From Dromiciops gliroides (lineage: Eukaryota; Chordata; Mammalia; Microbiotheria; Microbiotheriidae), in contig NC_057866.1 of assembly GCF_019393635.1 (NCBI RefSeq), positions 10,736,223-10,800,222 of the forward strand: a stretch of DNA of 64,000 nt, given 5' to 3'. The number at the start of each line of letters is the position of its first letter. The stretch's first letter is position 1. The translations under genes were made by a program, and so were the position numbers. The notes beneath the pieces are model-generated. The model was given only the letters and a program-made list of their open reading frames with translations. It was not told the DNA's origin and made no database searches. Positions 51,101 to 59,966 of this stretch are shown one piece after another.

Positions 51101-54100
51101 AAAAAGAAAAAAAAGAAAAGTTAGATATGATAGACCCCTGGAGACAACTGAATGGGAACAGAAAGGAATACACATTTTTCTTAGCAGCACATGGCACCTG
51201 TGCTGCTAAAAATTGACCATGTATTAGGACACAAAAACCTCAAAATCAAAAGTAGAAAAGCAGGAATATTAAATGTATTCTTTTCAGCTCATAATCCAAT
51301 AAAATTACATTCAACAAAGGGCAGTGGAAAGATATATTAAAAATTAATTCAGGGCAGCTAGGTGGCGTAGTGAATAAAGTACTGGCCTTGAATTCAGGAG
51401 GACCTGAGTTCAAATCCGGCCTCAGACACTTGATACTTACTAGCTATGTGACCCTGGGCAAGTCACTTAGCCCCAATTGCCTCACTAAAAAAATAAATAA
51501 ATAAATAAATAAATTGTAGAGTGGCAGCTAGGTGACATAGTGGATAGAGCACCAGCCCTGGATTCAAGAGGACCTGAGTTCAGTTTTGGGGGGTTTGGAG
51601 GGTTTTTGGGGGGGTGTTTTTTTGTGAGACAATTGGGGTTAAGTGACTTGCCCAGGGTCACACAGTTAGTAAGTGTTAAGTGTCTGAGGTCAAATTTGAA
51701 CTCAGATCCTCCTGAATCCAGGGCCAGTGCTCTATCCACTGTGCCACCTAGCTGCTCCAGGAGGACCTGAGTTCAAATCCTGCCTCAGACACTTGACACT
51801 TACTAGCTGTGGGATTCTGGGAAAGTCACTTAACCCCAATTGCCTCAAATAAATAAATAAATAAAGACCATATAAAATACTTGAGCATTTACCTGTCAAG
51901 ACAAACCCAGAAACCATATGAACACAATTACAAAACACTTTTCACACAAATAAAGTCAGATTTAAACAACTGGAAAAATATCAATTGCTCATGGGTAGGC
52001 TGAGTCAATATAATAAAAATGACAATTCTACCTAGGTTAATTTACTTATTCAATGCCATACCGATCAAACTACCAAAAAATCATTTTATAGAGCTAGAAA
52101 AAATAACAACAGGGGGCAGCTAGGTGGCGCAGTGGATAGAGCACCGGCCCTGGAGTCAGGAGTCCCTGAGTTCAAATCCGGCTTCAGACACTTAACACTT
52201 ACTAGCTGCGTGACCCTGGGCAAGTCACTTAACCCCAATTGCCTCACTAAAAAAAAAAAAAAAAAACAGAAAAAATAACAACAAAATCCATCTGGAAGAA
52301 CAAAAGGTCAAAAATATCAAGGGAAGTAAAGGAAAAATGAATCTCGATGCAAAAATTTTGAACAAAATACTAGCAAGATGATTACAGCAATGTATCACGA
52401 GGATTATACACTATGACTAAGTGGGATTTATGCCAGGAATGCAGGACTGGTTCAATATTAGGCAAACTATCAGCATAATTGACCATCTCAATAACAAAAC
52501 CCACAGAGATCATATGATTATCTCAAAGGATAGGGGGCAATTAAGTGGTGCAGTGGATAAAGCACTGCCCTGGATTCAGGAGAACCTGAGTTCAAATCTG
52601 GCCTCAGACACTTGACACTTACTAGCTGTGTGACCCTGGGCAAGTCACTTAACCCTCACTGCCCTGAAAAAAAAAAGTAGACTGTTGACTATCTCAAAGG
52701 ATGCTGAGAAAGCTTTGACACAATAGTGCACCCATCTGAGCCCAGTGTTCTTGTGTCTACACCACATGGCTTTGGTCAGTGAAGGGAGAGAGGAGAGATG
52801 GCTAGTCTAGTCTGTCTGGTGGAGTCAGTGGCACCCAAGAAAAAGACAAACAAGAGCCAGAGGGGGTCGACCAGGGGAAGGGATGATGGGGTTGCATTAC
52901 CTCTCTCATGACCTCCATCACCTGCTGCTCCTTCTCAGCCTGATCCCGCAGGGTCCGCCCTTCACTCTCCAGGTCCAGCAGCTTCTGCTCAGCGGCCTCT
53001 GCCCGGGCCCTCAGCCTGGGTCCCTCCCGTTCCCACTGCCTGCGCTCCCGCCCAGCAGCACCTAGAGCCTCTGTCAGAGCCTCTCGCTCTCGCCCTGCAG
53101 CCTCCAACTCCTGCCCGGCAGCCTCTAGGGCCTCCCGAAGCGCGTCTCGTTCCCGGGCCTCAGCTTTGGCCTCGGAATGTGCTTCAGCCTCAGCCTTCCT
53201 AGCCTGAGCCAGCTCCTCCCCAAGTCGGGCAGCTTCCTCTCCCCGGGCCTCCAGCCTCTTGCCCTGGGCCTCCAGCTCACCCCGAAGGGCCTCCCGCTCA
53301 TGCTGAAGGCTCTCTAGCTCCCTTTCCAGAGCCTCCAGCCTCTGCCCCTGGACCTCTTGCTCTTCTCTCAGAGCTTCACGCTCCTCACTCAAGGCCTTCA
53401 ATCTTTGCTCCCCGGCCTCCACTTCTCCCTTCAGGGATTCCCGCTCCTTCTCCAAAGCCTCCCTCACCCTCTTCAGAATCTCAATCTCCTCTTTCAGAGC
53501 CTGCTGTTCCCTTTCCCAGGCCCCAGCTTCTCCTACTTCCCCCTCTTGAACTGACCCCTCCTCAGCCTGGACCCTCACCTGACACCGGACCGGAGACTCA
53601 CTGTCTCCATGTTCCCCCTCTCCCTCCACCCCCTCCAGTTTTAGCCTGGGAGGCTGACCCCCTGGCTGCTCTTCATGCCTCAGTGCCAAGGGTTTATGCT
53701 CAGCACTCAAGGCTCCAGCCTCAGCCTCCATTTCCCCTTCTAGCCTCTTCCCTTGGAGCTCTCCTTTGACAGCCTTCCCTTCTGTCTGCTGCTGAGTCGA
53801 GACCAAAGCATCTAGGTCCTGAGATGGGGCTGGCTTCTCTGCTTCCCCAGAGGCATCTGGGTGGGCCGCCGGAGAGTCTGGGGGCCTGCAGCGTTCAAAC
53901 ACAGAGCCTTCTGAGTCTGGGACAGATTCTCCATGACTGTCACCAGAGGAGTCCGACTCTGGTGGGGGCTCAATCTTCAACGTTGGAATATCTGGGAACC
54001 CCAAAGGCTTGGGAATTTCTGACTTTTCATCTTCTACCTCAGTCAAGGGAGGCTGGAAAAAAACCATAGCAGACAAGACATCAGAGAGGAAGGGTAGAGA

Positions 54101-57100
54101 AGGAAAGGGCTCAGGGACCAGGACTTTGGCTGAGGACAGATGGGATGTGGGGAGGCTGAGGGCCACTGGCATACCTGGCTCCACCTCCCTGCCTGCAGTT
54201 CCTGAAGCCGTCCTCGAAGCTCCCGGTTCTCCTGCTCCAAGCTCCGGAGTCGCCCTACCTCTACCTCCCTGACTTCATCCTGCAGAGAAGGGGCCCAGCA
54301 AGGCTGGGGTCCTGGGGGAAGAGAAAGGGGGCAAAGCCAGGATCTCAGATCCACAGCCCCACTCCTCTGAGGCATCGTCCCTCCCTCTGCCCACAGCTGC
54401 AGCTCTCACACCCAAAGATGAGCAGAGCCCTTGGTAGCCATGTAAGGAAGCCCCGGCCAGGACAGCGGGGCTCTGATCAAAATGTCTTCACCTTTCTTCA
54501 CTTTGGCTAGGGCAAGAATGGGAGGATCACAGACATAAACACAGATATAGGCAGAGCTAGGAAAGGGTGACGCACGCTCTGTTCCAGAGCACCAAAATTT
54601 AGCAAATGCAAAAACTGAACATCGCCCTCCTGCCACTTTAACCCAGCACCTGACACATAGTAACCACTTAATGAATTCTTGTTTACTGACTGACAACTCT
54701 AGAAACAATTGAGTTTGACAACTAGTGAGTCCACTAGTCAACCAGAACAATTAGTTAAAAAGAAAATGAATATTGCTCCTGATACCCAGCTGTGAACCAC
54801 TATGGTAACCTATGAATCACTATTGCAATTGACCTTACCTCCTGAAATTGCCCTAATTACTTCTAGTGTGATTTTTTTTCACATTGTAAGTTACAAAGTT
54901 GATTTCAGGACTTGCTGTTTGCCCTGGATGCTAAAACTACTGTTTATAGCTCTGGCTGGAAACTGAGGCCAGAAGTGGTTAAGTGAATTGCCCAATGTCA
55001 TACAGGGGGAAGGAAGTAGAGATGAAACAGACCAGCACCTTTGGTTCCAGATCCCACCATCCCTCCCACTCCCTCACCCTCTAGAGACCCCTCTCACCAT
55101 CCCCAGGAGAGCTGGGGCTTGGCTGCAGGGTCCGTCTCAACTCTGCCTCCAATTCCACATTCTCTTCCACCAGCTGGTCTAGCTGCTGTCGGGTGGATTC
55201 CAACTCCTGGGGAGCCCCAAGAGAGAAAGAAGTCCTTACCCCCACACACAGGGCACACAGGAGCCTGTAGGTGTCTGGGCCAAGGGGTCATGGAGTTAGA
55301 AGCCTCTCAGTTTGGAAGTCACCAGGGATCAGGGGTTAGGGGTCACCTTGCCCTCACCACTTGGGACTCCCCGAGCCGTGCCCGAAGCAAGAGGTTCTCC
55401 CTCTGGGTCTCATGGAGACGAGAGCAGCGCTCCCGGGCAGCTTCTAGCTGCCCCTCCAGCAGTGCTCTGGCAGCCTCCAGCGCTCCTGACAGGGCTCGCT
55501 CCTCCTGGGAAAGAGGGAACATATCAGGGATAGGCCTCGTCCTAAAGGGCATCTACTGTAAGCCCCTGACTACAAGAAGGGGAAACTGAGGCCAAGAGCA
55601 GTTAGGACTTGTCCCAGGTACTAAGTAGCAGAGTCGGGATTCGAATCCAGTCTTCTGGCTTCAACTCTTGTGCTTGCCCCAGGTCGTAGGTTCCATTTAC
55701 CACCCCACCTGTGCCTAGATGTTAGGGGACTTCTGCAGTCTCACACAGCTAGTATGAGTCAGGAAGTGACCCCATGACTTGCTTACTACCCATGAGAGCA
55801 CGCTGCCTCTCAAACCCTTAGCCAGAATCCTATATCTGAGAGAGGGAGTCAGAGGACCTGATTTCAAGTCCCAGTTTGCCACTTATTAGCCATGTGACCT
55901 TCAGCAAATCACTTCTTTGGGCCTCAGTTTCCCCATCTGTCCAATTAAGGACTCCATGGAGTATAAAACCCTTCCACCTCTCAATCTACGATCCGTCCCC
56001 AGACCGCACTTCACGGGCAGGCCCCGCCCCCAGACCGCACTTCATGGCCAGGCCCCGCCCCTTGACTCTGCTTTCTCTTCTCCCCCAACCTCCCTCACCT
56101 CCAGCTGACTCTTGTAAGCCTCGGCTACTTGGAGCCTCTCTCGGCACCTCCGCAGTTCCTCCTGCAGTCGGGGCAGGCGCGCAGCCCGTTCCCGAAGCAT
56201 CTCTGCTTCCTCCCGGTACAGAGTAGCTCTCCTGGCCTGGCCCGACAGCACCTGGGCCTGCAGAGCAAAGAGACCGAAGATGGGACGGGGGCAGAGGGGC
56301 ACATCCCCTCAGGCCCAGGGAGAGCGTGTAGGGCGTTGGATGTTGGCAAAGAAGATGCCGGAGCCCAGAAAGAAGGCCCGACGTCCAGCAGCGGGGGCAT
56401 GCAGGGTAACCCGGGGGGGAGGGCACCTCAAAGGTAGAAGCACCAGTGGAGACCCTACCTCCTGTCGCAGCCTCCGAATCTCAGCCTCCAGCCCCTGCAC
56501 CTCCCCTTGAGAGTCCAACAACTCCTCAGCCTTCTCTTCCCTGGAAGAAGAGGGACAGAGGAGGTGAGGGGACACTGTGGTCATGGGAGGCCCCCGATAA
56601 TTCACACCTCAACCCCTCTCACTAACCCTGCCCATCCCCCCCTCCCCCCCCCCCCCGCCTCCCACCCTTCCCAACCATCCCAATCTACCCCTCCCCAGCG
56701 CCTCCAGCCGGCACCCTGCCCCCAGCTCTGGCTCCCCTCCCTCAGCTCTTCCCAAGAGCAGCATCACTCACAGCTCTTGCCTCAGCCTCCTGAGCTGGGC
56801 CTTGGCATCTGCCAGCTGCAGAGTGAGGTGGTGGTGAGGTCCTTCTGGAGACACCCTCTGGGGGGGTTCTGGCTGGAGGGAGAGCACCTCTTGCTCCTGC
56901 AGCATTTCTGCCAGGCGCTGAGCGGGTGGGAATGGGCGAGGTCAGGAGGGGTCACCGTGCCCTTCTTTCTCCCCACCAAACCCACAACCTACAAGCTGAC
57001 CCCCAAGTCCCAGCCCCACCCTCCCAGCACCTGGGCCCCCAGGTCCCATTCCCGGGATCCAGCTCCCTCTGCCCTCTGGGGGCCCTGAAGTAGGTCCCTG

Positions 57101-59966
57101 TTGCTTCACCTGAGCCCCACTCCCCTGAGATAAGATGCCCAAATAAAACATCAGTATCATTATTCTCACTGCTGTCACAGCACCTGCACAGTTCCAGCCC
57201 CCTCCTCCACTGGGCCCAGCTCCCAGCTGGCCCAAGGCTCCCACACCACAATCCACCCCCACTCCACCCCCGCAACTGGCCTGCCCCTGCTGCTGCCCCT
57301 ACCCCTGCCCACAACCCAGGCGGCCTGGACTCTGCCTCATACCTGGGCTGCCCGGTCCCGCTCCCTGGCCAGCTTCACTAAGGCCTCCGTGTGGCTACGG
57401 ACCAGCAGCTCCAGCTCTGGGGTGGCCAGCTCCCCTGGTTCAGGCCCTGCCAGGGCCAGCACCATGCCTGCCCCTGGCTGGGTCACCTGGGGAGGGGGGG
57501 ACAGGTAGGGAGAGCAAGGTGTGGGCTAGCCTGCAGAGGGGGCCCGAGAACCTCAGCCTCTGCCTCTGGGGGTACAACACACCAGCCGGGCATGCCCCCA
57601 CCCTAGGCTGGAACACAAAGCCCTTGTGCCTCTTCCTTGACAGTCCAGCTCAGTGCCCCCTCTCCAGAAAGCCCTCCCTGGTTCTCTGGCTGAGACTCCC
57701 TCTCTCCTCCGGCTCATGAGGCTGGACAGGGCCTCAGAGGCCACAGGGTCGAATCCCCCATTTACAGATGAAGAAATGATTTAGAACCATCCATTTTAGA
57801 GGGAGAAGGCGTCCTTCAGTTCAGCCTCTCGTTTGTTTGTTTGTTTTTGTTTTTGGTGAGGCAATGGGGGTTAAGTGACTTGCCCAGGGTCACACAGCTA
57901 GTAAGTGTTAAGTGTCTGAGGCCGGATTTGAACCCAGGTCCTCCTGACTCCAGGGCCGGTGCTCTATCCACTGCGCCACCTAGCCGCCCCTCAGCCTCTC
58001 GTTTACAGATGATGACACTGAGACCCTAGAAGTGCCCCGAGGCTACACAAGTAATTAGCAGCCAAACTAGCACTTGAACCCTGCTCTTTTCCTTCAGACC
58101 CCCTCCATCCTTGGGCCCAGCCTCCCCATCCCTTCCTGCCTTGTCTGCGGTGGACCCTCCCAAGGGAATGGAAGACCCTCGGAGGCAACCCCCAGGTTTA
58201 TGCCTGGCACATGGCCTAACATCACTGGGGTTTATTTGGGAGGCAGCGGGGTGCAGGGGAGAGGGGAAGGCATTGGCTGAAGAGTCAGAGAACCTGGCTC
58301 ACTCCCTGTGCCACCTTCCTCTCTCTGGGACTCAGTATCCCCATCTAGAAAATCAGGGGCAGACAAGATGACTCAATCCTGCCCAGCTGGGACCCTCGGA
58401 TCCTGGACCTTGGGGGAGGGGAGAAAAAGGGAAGGACAAGGCCCTGCCGGGGCCTACCTCCTGGATGGTGGCTGCCAGCTCACTCTGCGCAGCAAGGCTG
58501 AGGCCTTGGATGTGCCGAATAAAGAGCTCCCGGTGCTCACACTGTGGTGGGGGCAGAGGGAGGGAGATCCCATTGATGGGTCCTCAGTCAATCCACCCCT
58601 TCACTTGGCCCCTCAGGCTCCCCCTCCTCCCTGCCCCCCAGTCCCTCACTTGGGCCCCTAGGCTCCCCCTTCTCCCTGCCCCCCAGTCCCTCACTTGGCC
58701 CCCCAGGCTCCCCCTCCTCCCTGCCCCCCAGTCCCTCACTTGGTCCCCCAGGCTCCCCCTCCTCCCTGCCCCCTAGTCCCTCACTTGGGCTCCCTGTCCC
58801 CCCTCCCTGCCCCCCAGTCCCTCACTTGGGCCCCTAGGCTCCCCCTCCTCCTTGCCCCCCAGTCCCTCACTGGGGCCCCGTCCCCCCTCCCCCACCCCAC
58901 TGTCTCTTACCTGCACGGAGGCCCCCAGCATCAGCTTTAGGATCCCCTCCAGTCCCTCTACGGCCTCCTCTGCAGGTATCCAGATAACAAGAAGTCACCA
59001 GGGAGGATGGGGAAGATACCACGGTGGGAGGGGGCAGGGGCAGGAGCAGGGCCCTGGGTACCTGAAAGGGGCTCGAAGCCCAGCATCTGGAGGTCCGGGG
59101 GCGGCACCAGGATCAGCAACTGCAGCTCCTCCTAATGGGAGAGAGGGTGAAGAGCTTGACTTTGAAGCTGGAGGGATCTCAGGCACCACCCCCTTGGGCG
59201 ACAGCTGGGGAAACAGCCCAGAGAGGGCTGGGGTTTGCCTGGCCTCACCCTCAGGCTTCCCCTTCATGGCCCACGGAGGTGCCCGGCCCCACCTCTAACC
59301 TGGTAGAAGTCTCTCAATCGAGCTTGCAGGTGGCTCAGACGTCTCACCCGACGAGCCCCAGGGCCCCCTTGAGCTCCAGGCCGGAGGCCCCCTCGGGAAT
59401 TGGGGGCTCTGTGGAGAGGGGGGCAGACATCACCCAGAGCCAGGGACAGGCTGACACAAGCTGTTTCCTGCTCCACCCAGCCGCACACAGCTACCACCAT
59501 TGGTCTTTTCCTTCCCACCTCCCCCAGACCTCCACCCAGACCTCCTCAGCCTACGCCCACTCTTACATGAGACCCAAGACCCGGTGCAGCAGAGCCCCAT
59601 CGCTGAGCCTCAGGAACCGATCCTCTAGACTCAAGGACTCCTCTTCTTCCTCTTCCCCATCTTCCTCCTCTTGGCCCACCCCAACCAACTCTGCCAGGCC
59701 CTGCACCTGTTGGGGAGAAGATTGGTCACAGTCTTGATGAGCCGGACCCCCCCTTTGCCATCCCCACAACTGGGTCACACGAGCCTGACCACCACAGTGA
59801 ACAGCCTGGATCCCCCTCCTCCTGATGCCCTGACCTCCTTGGGTCCTTCCTCCCCCACCTCTACACCACAGCCCCTCCTTGTCCTCTCTCCTCCTTTCTT
59901 CCTCACCCAGGTGGCCAGACTTCCACTCAGGAAGTCCCTGAGCCGGGGCCCCATGCCCCCAGCCAT
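29158..59966 (-). CDS. CCDC88B: CCDC88B, Hook-related coiled-coil protein (HkRP3 / gipie); 27 coding exons
   Basis: Cytoplasmic coiled-coil adaptor with an N-terminal Hook-type domain. It is known in blood cells for lytic-granule positioning and T-cell maturation, and in endothelium as a GRP78 partner. Exons (minus): 59966-59907, 59706-59567, 59408-59300, 59131-59062, 58969-58911, 58541-58458, 57486-57343, 56917-56772, 56540-56459, 56257-56099, 55504-55358, 55206-55098, 54311-54175, 54052-52901, 45720-45593, 45183-45072, 44886-44719, 44676-44536, 42837-42581, 40599-40456, 40310-40124, 40029-39884, 39510-39412, 39218-39052, 29814-29614, 29417-29362, 29213-29158. Total 4460 bases, about 1486 codons (human 1476). 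The start [20 protein letters not shown] matches human from GPRLRDF; the stop follows SLSQ as in human. Phases agree at every junction except exon 26/27. Intron repeats roughly double the gene length relative to my recollection of human. Confidence 0.95.
30085..30180 (+). repeat. MIR3/L2-like 3' tail
   Basis: Contains gtaagctctttgagggcaag and atctaataaaggtttatgg. Confidence 0.5.
30258..30418 (+). repeat. WSINE1-type SINE
   Basis: Flanked by aaaaccatagagaag on the left and aaaaccatggagaag on the right, a slightly diverged target duplication. Confidence 0.93.
30470..31190 (+). mobile_element. L1 3' portion, old, with an L2/MIR3 tail inside
   Basis: L1-like segments: aagttggcaaagatgataaa, gaattggtcccaccattctg, then gtccattgtaaatgcaatga. 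30690-30850 is an inserted tail (gtgagctggagggcagctat ... cctaataaatgttcgttgaa). Confidence 0.6.
31285..31443 (+). repeat. WSINE1-type SINE
   Basis: Inserted 90 bases into the L1 5' UTR; agaaaata(c/g)ac repeats on both sides. Confidence 0.92.
31748..31910 (+). repeat. WSINE1-type SINE
   Basis: Flanked by aagagcttt on both sides. Confidence 0.93.
32328..32488 (-). repeat. WSINE1-type SINE
   Basis: Perfect 15-base target duplication gatcacaccactctg at 32313-32327 and 32489-32503. Confidence 0.95.
32854..33006 (+). repeat. WSINE1-type SINE
   Basis: Flanked by tttaaaaccaaatg on both sides. Confidence 0.94.
33023..33169 (+). repeat. WSINE1-type SINE
   Basis: Starts directly after the right target duplication of the previous copy. 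Confidence 0.92.
33280..33888 (+). mobile_element. 5'-truncated L1 3' end nested in another L1
   Basis: L1 3' sequence from gagggaatggccatcaattg to the AATAAA near 33860. It is bounded by aaatttaggattgtc (left) and aaaattagattgtc (right), after which the host L1 ORF1 sequence resumes. Confidence 0.75.
34972..35218 (+). repeat. Older long SINE
   Basis: Long type with cctcatccataaaatgaaat and aagaaaatcccaaatggggt; flanked by ctcatagggttg on both sides. Confidence 0.88.
35259..35395 (-). repeat. WSINE1-type SINE
   Basis: Reverse copy inserted in the MIR; gtgaaataatat repeats on both sides. Confidence 0.9.
36014..36178 (+). repeat. WSINE1-type SINE with (GA)n tail
   Basis: The tail has become about 15 ga units. 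Confidence 0.92.
37587..37735 (-). repeat. WSINE1-type SINE
   Basis: Full-length reverse copy with a T leader. 36850-37580 is old MIR-like sequence (ttgcaaagcacttttcagat near 37060) without genes. Confidence 0.92.
38023..38715 (-). pseudogene. MANF: MANF retropseudogene, tailless, split by a SINE
   Basis: The minus strand encodes, without introns, [10 protein letters not shown] near 38670, [20 protein letters not shown] near 38550, and after a [64 protein letters not shown] and [20 protein letters not shown]. This is mesencephalic astrocyte-derived neurotrophic factor, an ER-resident secreted protein. The copy stops after the SDYI(R/H)KIN region, lacking the last about 20 residues and any A tail. 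Flanking repeats atcccagaaaatatta at 38007-38022 and 38716-38731 show retroposition. An in-frame stop near the first cysteine pair, a one-base shift after CAEK and the SINE make it non-coding. Confidence 0.93.
38347..38510 (-). repeat. WSINE1-type SINE inside the MANF retropseudogene
   Basis: Perfect 16-base target duplication tcataagttcattttc at 38331-38346 and 38511-38526; removing it restores continuity of the MANF sequence. Confidence 0.96.
39052..45720 (-). CDS. CCDC88B: CCDC88B exons 15-24: second coiled coil and basic C-terminal region
   Basis: Exon 15 [20 protein letters not shown]; exon 16 [20 protein letters not shown]; exon 17 a diverged segment with GRLIMVERS; exon 18 [20 protein letters not shown]; exon 19 [20 protein letters not shown]; exon 20 [15 protein letters not shown]; exon 21 [20 protein letters not shown] and CRLTTQCQ; exon 22 [17 protein letters not shown]; exon 23 [20 protein letters not shown]; exon 24 [34 protein letters not shown]. 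All junction phases agree. Exon 17 is the least conserved. Confidence 0.92.
39560..39765 (-). repeat. MIR-type SINE
   Basis: Antisense MIR with aaggaaactgaggcccagaa and gggatttgaacccaggtctt, between CCDC88B exons 22 and 23. Confidence 0.7.
40785..41290 (+). repeat. L2/MIR3-like tail split by an older long SINE, then MIR
   Basis: The tail ggagggactgtgtattctca ... cctctatatccttaatg is interrupted at 40836-41063 by a long SINE (ctcatctgtaaaatgagctg, aagaaaaccccaaaggcgtc) and resumes tatccttagtgcctaag ... aataaatgctgg. The SINE is bounded by tatccttaatg and tatccttagtg. 41150-41290 is antisense MIR. Confidence 0.75.
41390..42470 (+). mobile_element. L2-type LINE fragment
   Basis: Segments gttctcctcctacctgcctg, ggtgtcccccaagactcttt, tacaatggcctcctaacgga, cagggactggtttggc and tcaatgtttgttgattgact follow the order of L2 ORF2 to its 3' end. 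It lies in CCDC88B intron 19. Confidence 0.7.
43135..43980 (+). mobile_element. L1 ORF2 fragment
   Basis: Reverse-transcriptase region: agatgctgaaaaggcttttg, atgttacatggaatggagaa, ttttgcaggtgatataatgg. It resumes after a SINE at 43929. CCDC88B intron 18. Confidence 0.8.
43770..43928 (+). repeat. WSINE1-type SINE
   Basis: 11-base target duplication gttataaaata at 43759-43769 and 43929-43939; the tail ends in ga units. Confidence 0.95.
43986..44140 (+). repeat. WSINE1-type SINE
   Basis: Diverged head (ggggcagctcagtactgcag). Confidence 0.9.
45846..46000 (+). repeat. WSINE1-type SINE, left half of a composite
   Basis: Carries the private ctttacacacttactagctg variant shared with the copy at 48586. 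Confidence 0.93.
46031..46163 (+). repeat. WSINE1-type SINE, right half of a composite
   Basis: Separated from the previous copy by a 30-base spacer (gaggcctgagctcagtggga...) that recurs at 48733. Confidence 0.92.
46164..46247. repeat. (GAA)n microsatellite, about 28 units
   Basis: Uninterrupted run forming the tail of the preceding SINE; UUC in the CCDC88B pre-mRNA. Confidence 0.97.
46520..46930. repeat. L2/MIR3-like tail, (AATG)n and MIR
   Basis: cacagtaaggacttaataaa followed by gaatgaatgaatgaatgaat; MIR-like sequence at 46640-46930. Confidence 0.55.
47281..47440 (+). repeat. WSINE1-type SINE
   Basis: aaagaaaagaca repeats on both sides. Confidence 0.93.
48379..48531 (+). repeat. WSINE1-type SINE
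   Basis: Flanked by ttatatgagaggtag on both sides. Confidence 0.95.
48586..48731 (+). repeat. WSINE1-type SINE, shortened head
   Basis: Lacks part of the head; shares the ctttacacac variant and right-hand spacer with 45846-46030. Confidence 0.9.
48763..48915 (+). repeat. WSINE1-type SINE, 5' deleted
   Basis: Begins at gataaagcacaggccctgg right after the shared spacer; ga-rich tail. Confidence 0.9.
48995..49159 (+). repeat. WSINE1-type SINE
   Basis: Full-length; long A tail with c interruptions. Confidence 0.93.
51352..51513 (+). repeat. WSINE1-type SINE with (AAAT)n tail
   Basis: Tail expanded to about five aaat units. Confidence 0.93.
51521..51865 (+). repeat. WSINE1-type SINE split by a reverse copy of itself
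   Basis: Outer halves 51521-51582 and 51762-51865 join at aggacctgagttca, which is present on both sides of the insert. Confidence 0.93.
51583..51761 (-). repeat. WSINE1-type SINE nested in a WSINE1-type SINE
   Basis: Reverse orientation; target duplication aggacctgagttca at 51569-51582 and 51762-51775. Confidence 0.93.
52112..52267 (+). repeat. WSINE1-type SINE
   Basis: gaaaaaataacaaca repeats on both sides. Confidence 0.95.
52533..52676 (+). repeat. WSINE1-type SINE
   Basis: tatctcaaaggat repeats on both sides; sits 225 bases past the exon 14 donor in transcript direction. Confidence 0.93.
52901..54052 (-). CDS. CCDC88B: CCDC88B exon 14: 384-codon exon with diverged linker and long coiled coil
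   Basis: The first about 150 codons form an acidic, proline-rich linker ([16 protein letters not shown] ... [20 protein letters not shown]) with little resemblance to the human linker. The rest is a heptad-rich coiled coil ([54 protein letters not shown]) that aligns well with human. Uninterrupted at 1152 bases. The donor is gag-gtaatg. Confidence 0.92.
54175..57486 (-). CDS. CCDC88B: CCDC88B exons 7-13: first coiled-coil segment
   Basis: Exon 7 starts [12 protein letters not shown]. Exon 8 has [20 protein letters not shown]. Exon 9 has [20 protein letters not shown]. Exon 10 has [20 protein letters not shown] and AEAYKSQLE. Exon 11 has [20 protein letters not shown]. Exon 12 has [20 protein letters not shown]. 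Exon 13 has [20 protein letters not shown]. All are close to human and in phase. The exon 13 end is placed at cag-gtatgc (54175), which preserves phase; an earlier donor (ag-gtggag) would not. Confidence 0.9.
55570..55960. repeat. MIR-type SINE remnants
   Basis: 55570-55700 is antisense (gaaggggaaactgaggccaa). 55830-55960 is sense (ctgatttcaagtcccagttt ... cagtttccccatctgtccaa). CCDC88B intron 10. Confidence 0.6.
57831..57990 (-). repeat. WSINE1-type SINE inside a MIR
   Basis: 14-base target duplication tcagcctctcgttt at 57821-57834 and 57991-58004; the flanking MIR spans about 57720-58080. CCDC88B intron 6. Confidence 0.95.
58458..59966 (-). CDS. CCDC88B: CCDC88B exons 1-6: Hook-type N-terminal domain
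   Basis: Exon 1 gives [15 protein letters not shown]. Exon 2 gives an acidic run ([12 protein letters not shown]) and [17 protein letters not shown]. Exon 3 ends [13 protein letters not shown]. Exon 4 is [20 protein letters not shown]. Exon 5 is [20 protein letters not shown], and exon 6 begins [16 protein letters not shown]. This order matches the Hook-related domain of the CCDC88 family, which binds dynein light intermediate chain in relatives. The acidic run and the stretch after PNSRGG are the most diverged parts. Confidence 0.9.
58605..58890. repeat. Minisatellite, unit about 46 bp, about six copies
   Basis: Repeats of ggctccccctcctccctgcc and ccagtccctcacttgg; C-rich on plus, so G-rich in the CCDC88B pre-mRNA. 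It fills the intron between exons 5 and 6. Confidence 0.93.

Larger units (their letters stand above)
47580..52740 (+). mobile_element. L1 island: an ORF2 3' piece then 5' UTR, ORF1, endonuclease and RT pieces
   Basis: 47587-48020 is an L1 3' piece (aagctgtggaaaaattggaa, tttatagcagctctctttgt). 48030-48370 is 5' UTR and ORF1 start (atgagcaaaaaaacaaccaa at 48177). 49190-49760 is ORF1. 50560-51330 is endonuclease. 51880-52110 and 52270-52530 are RT pieces (CSWVG-like, then [20 protein letters not shown]). Split by eight or nine SINEs in CCDC88B intron 14; not functional. Confidence 0.8.

Noticed and set aside
43770-52676. Many near-identical repeats separated by unique sequence, superficially array-like
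   Set aside because: Spacing is irregular, copies are dispersed SINEs with target duplications, and the genome is a mammal; not a CRISPR array.
31195-52740. Possible endogenous retrovirus in the A-rich introns
   Set aside because: All recognisable coding pieces are L1 (EN, YRPISL-type RT, FADD); no paired LTRs or primer-binding site seen.
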